From DATBQN01 sp963799925 (lineage in GTDB: Bacteria > Acidobacteriota > Thermoanaerobaculia > Multivoradales > UBA5704), in contig CAWCYZ010000002.1 of the NCBI GenBank assembly GCA_963799925.1, positions 1,240,001 through 1,304,000 of the forward strand: a stretch of 64,000 bases of DNA, in the 5' to 3' direction. Positions 1 through 7,387 of this stretch are shown here, piece by piece. The notes under the pieces were generated by a model. The model saw only the letters and a program-made list of their open reading frames with translations. It had not been told where the DNA came from and did not search any database. The position numbers and the translations under genes were made by a program. Every line of letters starts with the position of its first letter. Position 1 is the stretch's first letter.

Positions 1-1
1 G

Positions 2-127
2 CACGAGCGCGGCGGCGAGCTCGACCGCTTCCTCGAGGGGCTCGACCTCGAGGAGTCGAAGACCTACGTCAAGCGGATCCTGGTGCTCTCGGACAGCTAC
101 CGCCAGCTCTATCCGCAAGCCGGTTGA
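2..127 (+). CDS. Lytic murein transglycosylase, C-terminal end (partial)
   Basis: The first 41 codons in frame 2 read through to a TGA at 125-127; the gene begins before the window. The tail matches the end of Slt70/MltE-type soluble lytic transglycosylases, where a conserved segment of the form ETxxYVxxVLxxYxxYRxLY lies near the C terminus. Here ESKTYVKRILVLSDSYRQLY can be read. Such enzymes cleave peptidoglycan between MurNAc and GlcNAc in the periplasm. The catalytic glutamate is outside the window, so the call rests on this tail alone. The next gene starts one base after the stop, suggesting co-transcription. Confidence 0.6.
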   Translation, partial: HERGGELDRFLEGLDLEESKTYVKRILVLSDSYRQLYPQAG

Positions 128-128
128 C

Positions 129-1586
129 GTGCGCGCCGCGGGCCTCGTCGAGGGAGGCCTCCTGGCGCTCGCCCTTCTCGCCGGCTGCCGCCACGAGCCG
201 GCCCGGCCGGGCAGCGGACCGATCGTCCTCGTCACCTTCGACGGCCTGCGGGCCGACATGGTCGGCAGCCTCGGCGGCGAGAAGGGGCTGACCCCCAACT
301 TCGACCGCCTTGCCGCCGGCGCCGCCTGGGCGGGGCGGGCCATCGCGCCCTCCTCCTGGACGGTGCCGTCCATGGCGTCGCTGTGGACCGGCCTGCGCCC
401 CTGGCAGCACCAGGCGATCGGCCCGGCGCGGCCGGTGCTCTCGGCAGATCTCCTCACTCTTCCCGAGGCCCTCCAGGCCGCCGGGTACCGCACCCGCGGC
501 TTCCCCTCCGGCCCCTGGCTCACGCCGCGCTCGGGCTACGGCCGCGGCTTCGACGAGCTGGTCGCCTTCGGCGACGGCGAAGCGGCCGCCGCCCGGCTCG
601 CGCATCTCTCGAGCGGGCGTGAATTCGTCTGGATCCACATCCCCGAGCCGCACGTGCCGTGGGTGCGCCGGCCCTGGCTGCGGGATAACCTCCCCGGCGC
701 TCTCCAGCGGGGGCTGCCAGGCGGCCTGCCGCGGAGCGTCGACGCCTTGGACCTGGCCGACTTCTCCGATCCGCAGAAGCCGCTCGCCGGCGACGACCGC
801 GAGTCCTACCGGGCGCTCTACCTGCTGAACGTGGTATGGGCGGACATCCGGCTGGGGCTCCTCCTGGATGCGATCCAGGCGAGCGGCCAGTGGGGGCGCA
901 CTCTCCTCGTGGTCACCGCGGCCGAGGGCGAGGCGCTGGGCGAGGATGGGCAGGTGCTCACCGGCGGCGACCTCGGCCGCGAGCTGATCGAGGTGCCCCT
1001 CGCGATCAAGCTCCCGGCCGGCCCGGCGCGCGGGCTCGCGCCGGGGCTCTCCGTACGGCGCGGCGAGCGGCCGGCCACCCAGCGGCTCTTCGCGACCCTC
1101 CTCGAAGCGGCCGGCGAGGCGCCCGCCCCGGCGGTGGCGCCGAGCCTCTGGCGCGGCGCCCGGGCGGAGGGCGACGGCCGCTCCGAGCCGGTTCTCTCCG
1201 AGCTCTACCTCTCAGGGGGGGAGAACCGCCTCTCGCTGGTCGATGGCGACGACCAGCTCCTCTGGGAGACGCGCTTCGTGCCGCCATCGCCGGCGCTCCA
1301 CCGCGCGAGCTTCGCGAGCCGGGTACGGCCGGTGCTGCCGCCCATGGCCTTCCCCGCCGGCTTCACCCGGCTCGCCGCCGCCTTCGACGCCGCGCTGCCG
1401 CTCTCCGGCGCCCCGCCGGCGCTCTCCCTGAGACGCTGGGACGGGGCGAGCGGCAGCCGCCCGCGCACCGACCCCGCCCGCCGCACCGCCCTCGCCGCCC
1501 GTCTCGAGTCCGCCTGGAGGAGCTTCCTGCCCGAGGAGGCGACTCCGGCGGAGGAAGCCCGCGAGCGCGCGCTTCCGGAGCGATAG
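129..1586 (+). CDS. Sulfatase-like alkaline-phosphatase-superfamily lipoprotein
   Basis: A 485-residue protein starting at GTG 129. A hydrophobic N terminus ends in the lipobox LLAGC (about residue 20), so it is probably an envelope lipoprotein. Residues about 32-50 (IVLVTFDGLRADMVG) and 77-91 (PSSWTVPSMASLWTG) fit the metal-binding start and nucleophile region of the sulfatase branch of the alkaline phosphatase superfamily. HIPEPHVPW near residue 168 fits the usual His/metal segment. The Cys/Ser-x-Pro-x-Arg signature of true sulfatases is absent (TVPSM instead), so it could be a phosphodiesterase or phosphoethanolamine-type hydrolase. The substrate is unknown. Confidence 0.7.
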   Translation: MRAAGLVEGGLLALALLAGCRHEPARPGSGPIVLVTFDGLRADMVGSLGGEKGLTPNFDRLAAGAAWAGRAIAPSSWTVPSMASLWTGLRPWQHQAIGPARPVLSADLLTLPEALQAAGYRTRGFPSGPWLTPRSGYGRGFDELVAFGDGEAAAARLAHLSSGREFVWIHIPEPHVPWVRRPWLRDNLPGALQRGLPGGLPRSVDALDLADFSDPQKPLAGDDRESYRALYLLNVVWADIRLGLLLDAIQASGQWGRTLLVVTAAEGEALGEDGQVLTGGDLGRELIEVPLAIKLPAGPARGLAPGLSVRRGERPATQRLFATLLEAAGEAPAPAVAPSLWRGARAEGDGRSEPVLSELYLSGGENRLSLVDGDDQLLWETRFVPPSPALHRASFASRVRPVLPPMAFPAGFTRLAAAFDAALPLSGAPPALSLRRWDGASGSRPRTDPARRTALAARLESAWRSFLPEEATPAEEARERALPER

Positions 1587-1599
1587 GCGAACCGCCTTT

Positions 1600-1628
1600 T
1601 TCCGTAGCTCCGGGCTCTGCGCTATACT
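1600..1628 (+). promoter_or_regulatory. Promoter of the tRNA-Met gene
   Basis: A good -10 hexamer TATACT lies at 1623-1628, about 30 bases before the tRNA 5' end. The -35 region at about 1600-1605 (TTCCGT) is poor. The same TATACT hexamer recurs upstream of other genes here (17280, 40395, 47448), which supports it as the local sigma-70-type -10. Confidence 0.4.
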
Positions 1629-1657
1629 GACAAACCGCTTTAGAGGGTTCTCGCCCT

Positions 1658-1730
1658 GGGTCCATAGCTCAGCGGTTAGAGCGTCCGGCTCATAACCGGC
1701 AGGTCCCTGGTTCGAATCCAGGTGGACCCA
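1658..1730 (+). tRNA. tRNA-Met (anticodon CAT)
   Basis: Cloverleaf: acceptor GGGTCCA (1658-1664) pairs with TGGACCC (1723-1729), D-arm GCTC/GAGC, anticodon loop CTCATAA at 1689-1695, T-loop TTCGAAT, discriminator A at 1730. The 3' CCA is not fully encoded (next bases CCG). G1-C72 pairing excludes the initiator tRNA, so this is elongator Met or the lysidine-modified tRNA-Ile2. The outermost anticodon-stem pair (T1684 with C1700) is a mismatch. Confidence 0.93.
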
Positions 1731-1808
1731 CCGACCGAGGGAGTTCGGGTTGGAGACTGCAAGGAAAGATCAAGTTCCCGTAACCCCGCAAGGGGGGTTC
1801 GTGTACCC

Positions 1809-1844
1809 GGAGGGTGCTTCGCGAGAGGCACCCTCCTTCGTTTT
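1809..1844 (+). terminator. Rho-independent terminator after tRNA-Met
   Basis: GGAGGGTGC (1809-1817) pairs perfectly with GCACCCTCC (1828-1836), followed by TTCGTTTT. It lies between the tRNA and the next gene and would end the tRNA transcript, leaving the downstream gene with its own promoter or read-through. Confidence 0.7.
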
Positions 1845-1871
1845 CGGATGGTTGACCATCGAGAGGAGTGG

Positions 1872-2624
1872 ATGCTTGCAATGACTCAGCACCTCGAAAC
1901 CATCGTGGAGCTGCAGGGGGCGCTCGACCAGCTCCGGGATGCCGAGCAGCGCCTCCACGGCATTCCCGATTGGATGAAGGAGCTCCACGAGGAGCACACG
2001 GCGAGCCAGGCCGAGATCGAAGCGCTGGAAGCGAGCGCCGAGGCGCTCGCCCACGACCGCCGGGCCGCCGAGGCGGCGATCGCCGATGTCCAGGAGAAGC
2101 TCAAGAAGTACCAGCAGCAGATCAACAAGGTGAGCACCCAGCGCGAGTACGGCGCCCTGCTGCAGGAGATCGACACCGCCAAGGCGCAGATCGCCGCCTC
2201 CGAGGAGCAGGCCTTGTCGTTGATCGAGCGCTACGACCAGATCCAGGCGGAGCTGGCCGCCAAGCGCGAGACCTTCCGCGAGGTCGAGGAGCGCTATGCC
2301 GTCGAGCTCGCCCGCTGGGAGGGGGAGAAGCCGGCCGTGGCGCAGCAGGTCGACGAGCTCAGCGGGCGGATCGCGGTGTTGAAGGACCGCCTGCCGAAGG
2401 GGCTCGTCTCCCAGTACGAGCGCATCCGCGAGCGCCACCCGAGCGGGGCCCTCGCCCCCATCCGCCTCCTCGAGCGCCCGGGCCGCGGCCAGCGCGAGTG
2501 GCACTGCGGCATCTGCAGCTACCGAGTGCGGCCGCAGGTGGTGGTGGAGATCAAGAACAACGGCAGCCTCGTCCAGTGCGACAGCTGCAAGCGCATCCTC
2601 TACGTCGAGGAGGTCGCCGTCTGA
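1872..2624 (+). CDS. Coiled-coil protein with C4 zinc ribbon (zf-RING_7 / DUF164 family)
   Basis: A 250-residue protein. Residues about 10-190 are Glu/Lys/Ala/Gln-rich heptad-like coiled coil. The C terminus carries two Cys pairs, CGIC (about 212) and CDSCK (about 236), forming the zinc ribbon typical of this widespread bacterial family. Members are thought to bind nucleic acid or act as scaffolds; no defined reaction is known. The ATG at 1872 is chosen because GAGAGGAG sits just upstream at 1861-1868; an ATG at 1881 is possible. An open frame extends upstream through the tRNA but is not plausible coding. YggS follows 55 bases later. Confidence 0.82.
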   Translation: MLAMTQHLETIVELQGALDQLRDAEQRLHGIPDWMKELHEEHTASQAEIEALEASAEALAHDRRAAEAAIADVQEKLKKYQQQINKVSTQREYGALLQEIDTAKAQIAASEEQALSLIERYDQIQAELAAKRETFREVEERYAVELARWEGEKPAVAQQVDELSGRIAVLKDRLPKGLVSQYERIRERHPSGALAPIRLLERPGRGQREWHCGICSYRVRPQVVVEIKNNGSLVQCDSCKRILYVEEVAV

Positions 2625-2679
2625 GCTCGGCCGTGAGCCGGCCCGCGGAGCGGCTCCGCGTCCGCCTGTCGATGCGGCC

Positions 2680-3381
2680 ATGACCACGGAGATCGCCGCG
2701 CGGCTCGCCGCCGTGCGCCAGGACATCGTCGAAGCCTGTGCGCGGAGCGGCCGCCGGCCCGACGAGGTCGTGCTGGTCGGCGCCAGCAAGACCCAGCCGG
2801 CGGCAGCCCTCCGCGAGGCCTGGGAGGCGGGCCTCCGCGTCTTCGGCGAGAACCGGGTGCAGGAAGCGGCGGCCAAGCGGCCCGAGCTCCCGGCGGCGAT
2901 CGACTGGCACTTGATCGGCCCCCTGCAGTCGAACAAGGTCAGGCAGGCGCTCGACCTCTTCTCGACCATCCACTCGATCGACCGGCCGAAGATCGCCTGG
3001 AGCGTCGACCGCGAGGCGGCGGAGCGCGGCTGCCAGCTCCAGGGCTTCCTCGAGGTCAACCTGGCGGGCGAGGAGTCGAAGCACGGCTTCCCGGCCGCCG
3101 GGCTCGCCGCGGCGGCCCGCCCGCTCGCCGCGCTCGCGCACCTCCAGATCGTCGGCCTGATGGCGATCCCGCCGCAGGGCGAGGACGCCGAGGCCTCGCG
3201 CCCCTGGTTCCGGCGCCTGCGCGAGCTGCGCGACGAGCTCGGCGCGCAGCCGGAGTGGCAGGGCTTCCCCGGCTACCTTTCGATGGGCATGAGCGGCGAC
3301 TTCGCGGTGGCGGTCGAAGAGGGGGCGACTCACGTCCGCGTCGGAACGGCCCTCTTCGGCGAGCGCCGTCGGCGGGAATGA
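2680..3381 (+). CDS. yggS: YggS/PROSC-family pyridoxal phosphate homeostasis protein
   Basis: A 233-residue single-domain PLP-binding protein. The PLP lysine lies in VLVGASKTQ (about residue 37). HLIGPLQSNK (about 81) and SMGMSGDF with the final HVRVGTALFG motif are the diagnostic family segments. Members have no known catalytic turnover; they buffer PLP and influence amino-acid and keto-acid balance in the cytosol. Full length for the family. It starts at ATG 2680 in a compact + strand run with the zinc-ribbon protein. In many bacteria yggS neighbours divIVA-type genes, as here. Confidence 0.93.
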   Translation: MTTEIAARLAAVRQDIVEACARSGRRPDEVVLVGASKTQPAAALREAWEAGLRVFGENRVQEAAAKRPELPAAIDWHLIGPLQSNKVRQALDLFSTIHSIDRPKIAWSVDREAAERGCQLQGFLEVNLAGEESKHGFPAAGLAAAARPLAALAHLQIVGLMAIPPQGEDAEASRPWFRRLRELRDELGAQPEWQGFPGYLSMGMSGDFAVAVEEGATHVRVGTALFGERRRRE

Positions 3382-3555
3382 AAACGCGGCAGCGCTCGCG
3401 GCTCCATGCTGTGACGGGCTAAACTAGCCAGCGACAAGACTTTCCCGCCGCCACCGCCGCAGGCATGGTAACATCTGCATCCCTTTATCCGCTGAGACGA
3501 CTCACCTCGGTCGGCTGCCATGGCAGCGCCGTCGACTGAACCAGGAGGCTCGCCC

Positions 3556-4062
3556 ATGGCCCTCACTCCGCTCGACATCCAGAAGATGCGCTTCCCCCAG
3601 AAGATGCGGGGCTTCGATCCCACCGAGGTGGAGAACTTCCTGTCGCTGGTGGCCGAGGAGCTGGCCGCCAAGGCGTCGCAGCTCGACAAGGCCGAGCGCG
3701 AGAACCGCTACTACCGCCAGCGCCTGGAGGAGACCGAGCACCGCGAGCACCAGCTCCAGCAGACTCTCCTGCAGGCGCAGAAGGTCTCCGACGAGATCAC
3801 CGCCAACGCCCGCCGCGAGGCCGAGCTGACCTTGAAAGAGGCCGAGCTCGCCGCCGACCGCATGGTCGAGCAGGCGATCGAGCAGGCGACCCGCTTCGAG
3901 GCGAAGATCACCGAGATGCGCACCATGCGCCGCGAGCTGCAGATGAAGTTCAAGAACACGATCGACCTCTTCCAGCGCATCCTCGAGGCCGACACCGAGG
4001 AGGAGCGGGCGACGGCGACGGTCCACACGCTGACGCGCAAGCGGCGGGAAGGCTCGGCGTGA
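3556..4062 (+). CDS. DivIVA-domain coiled-coil protein
   Basis: A 168-residue protein opening with the DivIVA membrane-binding segment (LTPLDIQKMRFPQKMRGFD, residues 3-21), followed by a long coiled coil to about residue 150. DivIVA proteins recognise negatively curved membrane at poles and septa and recruit partners. The start is ATG 3556 with CCAGGAGG at 3541-3548; an upstream ATG at 3520 lacks a ribosome site. The stop overlaps the GTG start of the next gene (GTGA at 4059-4062), so it heads a translationally coupled run of four genes. The short length resembles DivIVA-like partners of division more than the large actinobacterial Wag31. Confidence 0.85.
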   Translation: MALTPLDIQKMRFPQKMRGFDPTEVENFLSLVAEELAAKASQLDKAERENRYYRQRLEETEHREHQLQQTLLQAQKVSDEITANARREAELTLKEAELAADRMVEQAIEQATRFEAKITEMRTMRRELQMKFKNTIDLFQRILEADTEEERATATVHTLTRKRREGSA

Positions 4063-4364
4063 CGCCAGCCGGCCGGCCGCTGCCAATCGCCGCGGCGCGG
4101 CTCTTCCCGGGCCATCCGGCCGCCGATCTCGACCTCGCGACCGCCGCGCCGTTCGTCGTCGGTCGGCTGCTCGAGGACGGCGACGGCGCCGACCTCGCCT
4201 GGCTCTTCGGTGCCGTGCCCGAGCCCGAGGTGGCGCAGTGGCTGGGGCGGCGCGGCGGCCGGCACCTGTCGCGCCGGAGCCGCGCCTTCTGGCAGCTCGC
4301 GATCGGTCCAGCCGGCGCTCCCGAGCCCCCCGCCGCGGTCGCCGCCGAGCTGTGGCCGCTCTGA
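4059..4364 (+). CDS. Small DUF6922-like protein, possible antitoxin partner
   Basis: A 101-residue protein beginning at GTG 4059, overlapping the divIVA stop by four bases. The segment FVVGRLLEDGDGADLAWLF (about residues 31-49) and LSRRSRAFW (about 69-77) resemble the DUF6922 family, which is commonly found directly before AbiEii-type nucleotidyltransferase genes. That is also the arrangement here. I therefore infer it may be the antitoxin-like partner of the downstream protein. No helix-turn-helix is obvious. The family call is from memory of its pattern and is moderate. Confidence 0.55.
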   Translation: MTPAGRPLPIAAARLFPGHPAADLDLATAAPFVVGRLLEDGDGADLAWLFGAVPEPEVAQWLGRRGGRHLSRRSRAFWQLAIGPAGAPEPPAAVAAELWPL

Positions 4365-4393
4365 GGCGCGCCTCGGCGGAGACGTCCGGCCCC

Positions 4394-5116
4394 GTGCGCC
4401 TGCAGCTCGCCCACCCCGAAGCGCTCGCCCCGGCGGCGCGGCAGCTCGCGGCGCGGCTCGCCGCCCGGCCCTTCGCCGAGGAGCTCTATCTCGCCGGCTC
4501 GGCGGCGCTCGCCCTCTACCTCGGACACCGGCCGGTCAGAGACCTCGACCTGATGACCGGCACCAACCGCCTGACCGGCCCCGAGCGGCGCGACCTGCTG
4601 CAGGAGCTCCTGGCGCTCGACCCGCGCGTCGAGGTCGAGACGGCGCGCGACGGCTATCTCTTCGCCCGCTTTCCCGCCGGCTCCGCCGACACCGGCTCCG
4701 CGGATGGCGCCGGCGTCGGCGTGCGCTTCTTCTACTACCCCTACCCGCTGGCCGAGCCCGGCGAGGAGCTCGGCGGCCTCGAGGTTGCCTCGGCGGTCGA
4801 CCTCGGGCTGATGAAGATCGCGGCGATCATCAGCCGCGGCGGCAAGCGCGACTTCGTCGACCTCTATCTCCTCTGCCGCGAGCTGCCGCTCGCCGCCTTG
4901 CTCGAGCGCGCCGCCGACAAGTTCGGCCACGTGCGCGACTTCCCGCTCCAGGCCCTGAAGGGGCTCGCCGACCTCTCGGCGACCGAGGGCGAGCCGATGC
5001 CTCCGGCGCTGCCCGCCCGGCCGCTCGCCTGGGAGGAGGTGACCGCCTGGGTGGCGAGCGAGGTCCGCTCGCTCGGGCGGGAGGCGGTGGGGCTGCCGCC
5101 TCTCCTCCTGCCATGA
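4394..5116 (+). CDS. AbiEii/AbiGii-type nucleotidyltransferase
   Basis: About 240 residues. FAEELYLAGSAALALYLGHRP followed by RDLDLMT (about residues 24-52 from this start) is the GS-x10-D-x-D core of the minimal nucleotidyltransferase fold. VDLGLMKIAAIISRGGKRD and FVDLYLL are typical of AbiEii/AbiGii proteins. Known members nucleotidylate tRNA or other targets and act as toxins in abortive-infection pairs. GTG 4394 gives the family-like start MRLQLAHPEAL; GTG 4352 is an alternative. The gene overlaps hutI by four bases (ATGA). Sitting between divIVA and hutI in a coupled run is unusual for a toxin. Confidence 0.72.
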   Translation: MRLQLAHPEALAPAARQLAARLAARPFAEELYLAGSAALALYLGHRPVRDLDLMTGTNRLTGPERRDLLQELLALDPRVEVETARDGYLFARFPAGSADTGSADGAGVGVRFFYYPYPLAEPGEELGGLEVASAVDLGLMKIAAIISRGGKRDFVDLYLLCRELPLAALLERAADKFGHVRDFPLQALKGLADLSATEGEPMPPALPARPLAWEEVTAWVASEVRSLGREAVGLPPLLLP

Positions 5117-6393
5117 AGCCCGCCGTCTCGCCCACCCTGCTGATCGAGGGCCTCGCCGAGGTGGCGACGCCGCTCGGCTCCTCCCCCCGGCGCGGCGCCG
5201 AGCAGGGGCGGGTCGCCCGCTGGCCGAACGCCGAGGTCCTCTGCCGCGACGGCCGGATCGTCTTCGTCGGACCGCACGAGGAGCGGGTGCGGCGCTTCGG
5301 CGAGCTGCCGCCGGCGGCCGGCGTCGAGCGCCTCGACGGCGGCGGCGGCACGCTCCTCCCCGGCTTCGTCGACCCCCACACCCACCTGCCTTGGGCCGGC
5401 AGCCGCGAGGAGGAGTTCGTGGCGCGCCTCGCCGGCACCACCTACCAGGAGATCGCGGCGGCGGGCGGCGGCATCCTCTCGACGGTCGCCGCGACCCGCC
5501 AGGCGAGCGAGGACGAGCTGGTCGACAACGTCCGCCGCCGGCTCGACCTGATGCTCGCCTGGGGGACGACGACGGCCGAGGCGAAGAGCGGTTACGGGCT
5601 CGCCCTCGCCCCCGAGATGAAGCAGCTCCGCGCCATCGCCCGCGCCGCCGCCCTGCATGCCATCGACCTCGTGCCGACGCTGCTCGCCGCCCATGAGGTC
5701 CCCGCCGAGCACCGCGCCGACCGCGGGCGCTACGTCGACATCGTCTGCGCGGAGATCGTCCCCGCCGCCGCCGAGGCCGGGCTCGCCCGCTTCTGCGACG
5801 TCTTCTGCGAGCACGGAGTCTTCTCGGCGGCGGAGTCGCGGCGGGTGCTCGCGGCAGGAGCCGCGGCCGGCCTCCGGCCGCGGCTCCATGCCGACGAGTT
5901 CGCCGACTCCGGCGGCGCCGAACTCGCCGCCGAGATCGGCGCGCTTTCGGCCGACCACCTGATGGCGGTCTCGGCTCGCGGCGTCGAAGCGCTGGCGCAT
6001 AGCGGCGTCACGGCGGTCCTGCTCCCCGGCACCAGCTTCTTCCTGATGAAGGACCGCTACGCGCCGGCGCGGCGCCTGATCGAGGCCGGCGTGCCGGTCG
6101 CCCTGGCGACCGACTGCAACCCCGGCTCCTCCTACACCGAGTCGATGCCGATGATCGTCACCCTGGCGGTCCTGAAGCTCGGCCTCACGATCACCGAGAG
6201 CCTCACCGCGGCGACCTTGAATGCCGCCTGCTCGCTGGGGCTCGGGGCCGAGATCGGGACGATCGAGGAGGGCAAGCGCGCCGATCTCCTGCTCCTCCGG
6301 GCGCCCAACCTGCTCCATCTCGTATACCACTACGGGGTCAACCCGGTCGCGGCGGTCGTCAAGGGCGGGCGGGTGGTGCGGCGCGCGGTTTGA
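5113..6393 (+). CDS. hutI: Imidazolonepropionase
   Basis: A 426-residue amidohydrolase of histidine degradation, converting 4-imidazolone-5-propionate to N-formimino-L-glutamate in the cytosol. Metal and substrate residues are visible: PHTHLPWAGSREEEF (about residue 83), KSGYGL (about 158), AAHEVP (about 193), HADEFADSGG (about 259) and ATDCNPGSSY (about 332). Full length. ATG 5113 overlaps the stop of the nucleotidyltransferase (ATGA). No hutH, hutU or hutG lies in the window, so the rest of the pathway must be elsewhere. Confidence 0.95.
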   Translation: MKPAVSPTLLIEGLAEVATPLGSSPRRGAEQGRVARWPNAEVLCRDGRIVFVGPHEERVRRFGELPPAAGVERLDGGGGTLLPGFVDPHTHLPWAGSREEEFVARLAGTTYQEIAAAGGGILSTVAATRQASEDELVDNVRRRLDLMLAWGTTTAEAKSGYGLALAPEMKQLRAIARAAALHAIDLVPTLLAAHEVPAEHRADRGRYVDIVCAEIVPAAAEAGLARFCDVFCEHGVFSAAESRRVLAAGAAAGLRPRLHADEFADSGGAELAAEIGALSADHLMAVSARGVEALAHSGVTAVLLPGTSFFLMKDRYAPARRLIEAGVPVALATDCNPGSSYTESMPMIVTLAVLKLGLTITESLTAATLNAACSLGLGAEIGTIEEGKRADLLLLRAPNLLHLVYHYGVNPVAAVVKGGRVVRRAV

Positions 6394-6450
6394 CGTAGAA
6401 TCCCGGCTTTACCGCCAAACTGACGTCGTCGCCCCGAGAGGAGGACCGAC

Positions 6451-6951
6451 ATGGCTCGCATGAACAACCGCATCCTGCCCCCGATCGCTTGGTGTATCGC
6501 CCTGTCCCTGATATCGCTATCGAGCTCGCTCGCACCGGCGCGGGCTCTCGCCCAAGAGAAGCCAGCAGAGAAGAAGGAGAGACTCGCCATGGACAAGCCC
6601 GAAGGCAAGGAAGTCGTCACCAGCTCCGGCCTGAAATACGTCGACCACAAGATCGGCGAAGGCGACGAGGCGAAATCTGGCGACGTGGTGACGGTCCATT
6701 ACACGGGCTGGCTCACCGACGGCAAGAAGTTCGACTCGAGCCTCGACCGCAACCAGCCCTTCACCTTCAAGCTCGGCGCCGGCCAGGTGATCGAGGGCTG
6801 GGACAAGGGGGTCGCCGGGATGAAGATGGGCGGCAAGCGCAAGCTCACCATCCCTCCCGGCCTCGCCTACGGCACGCAGGCCGTGGGCGGCGTCATCCCG
6901 CCCAACTCGACCCTGGTCTTCGAGGTCGAGCTGCTGAATATTAAAAAGTAG
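6451..6951 (+). CDS. Exported FKBP-type peptidyl-prolyl isomerase
   Basis: A 166-residue protein with a signal peptide (hydrophobic segment about residues 12-34 ending at a likely Ala-x-Ala site before QEKPAEKK), so periplasmic or secreted. The single FKBP domain spans about residues 60-165, with VTVHYTGWLTDGKKFDSS, the GQVIEGWD segment and GGVIPPNSTLVFEVEL. These match the active-site strands and loop of FKBP rotamases. It is a one-domain form without the N-terminal dimerisation domain of FkpA/Mip. ATG 6451 follows GAGAGGAGG at 6436-6444. Confidence 0.92.
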   Translation: MARMNNRILPPIAWCIALSLISLSSSLAPARALAQEKPAEKKERLAMDKPEGKEVVTSSGLKYVDHKIGEGDEAKSGDVVTVHYTGWLTDGKKFDSSLDRNQPFTFKLGAGQVIEGWDKGVAGMKMGGKRKLTIPPGLAYGTQAVGGVIPPNSTLVFEVELLNIKK

Positions 6952-7061
6952 GATCTTCGTCGCGGTTCTGGCGGGTGTTCTAGGCGCTGCGACGTCGCCC
7001 GAACGCCCAGCGCAGCCCTTCCCGGACGTGTTTCCGTGACGCCGGTCCGGGAACCCGCCGT

Positions 7062-7292
7062 CTACGAGCTGCTCTTTTTCTTCGGGACCTTGGCGCCTTC
7101 CTTCCGCGCCTCCGAGAGGCCGATGGCGATCGCCTGCTTGCGGCTGGTCACCTTCTTGCCCGACTTGCCCGAACGGAGGGTGCCCGCCTTCTTCTCGTGC
7201 ATCGCCTTCTCGACCTTTTCGCCGGCCTTCGAGCTGGACTTCTTCGTCGTCGTCGATTTCTTGCTGCCGGTCGTCTTCTTCTTGGTTGCCAC
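7062..7292 (-). CDS. Small Lys-rich DUF6496-like protein
   Basis: A 76-residue, extremely basic protein (a Lys/Ser/Thr-rich first third, then KVEKAMHEKKAGTLRSG, GKKVTSRKQAIAIGLSEAR and a KKK tail). The middle matches the DUF6496 pattern found in many soil bacteria; function unknown, possibly nucleic-acid binding given its charge. The GTG start at 7292 is chosen because a near-perfect AGGAGGTGA ribosome site lies a few bases upstream. Longer in-frame readings lack this. It stands alone, convergent with the FKBP gene. Confidence 0.7.
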   Translation of the reverse strand: MATKKKTTGSKKSTTTKKSSSKAGEKVEKAMHEKKAGTLRSGKSGKKVTSRKQAIAIGLSEARKEGAKVPKKKSSS

Positions 7293-7387
7293 GGTGTCAC
7301 CTCCTGCAACGCGACAAATGCAAGCGGCGCGCCGGTGCGACACCGCTCACGACGGCGTCTTCGCCGAGACCCTCCTCGATCCGTAGC

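Noticed and set aside
1722..1871. N-terminal extension of the zinc-ribbon protein
   Set aside because: It would run through the tRNA 3' end and the terminator hairpin; the ATG at 1872 has the ribosome site.
4210..5112. Fusion of a 300-codon N-terminal part to HutI
   Set aside because: The frame is a shadow of the nucleotidyltransferase gene; HutI starts normally at ATG 5113.
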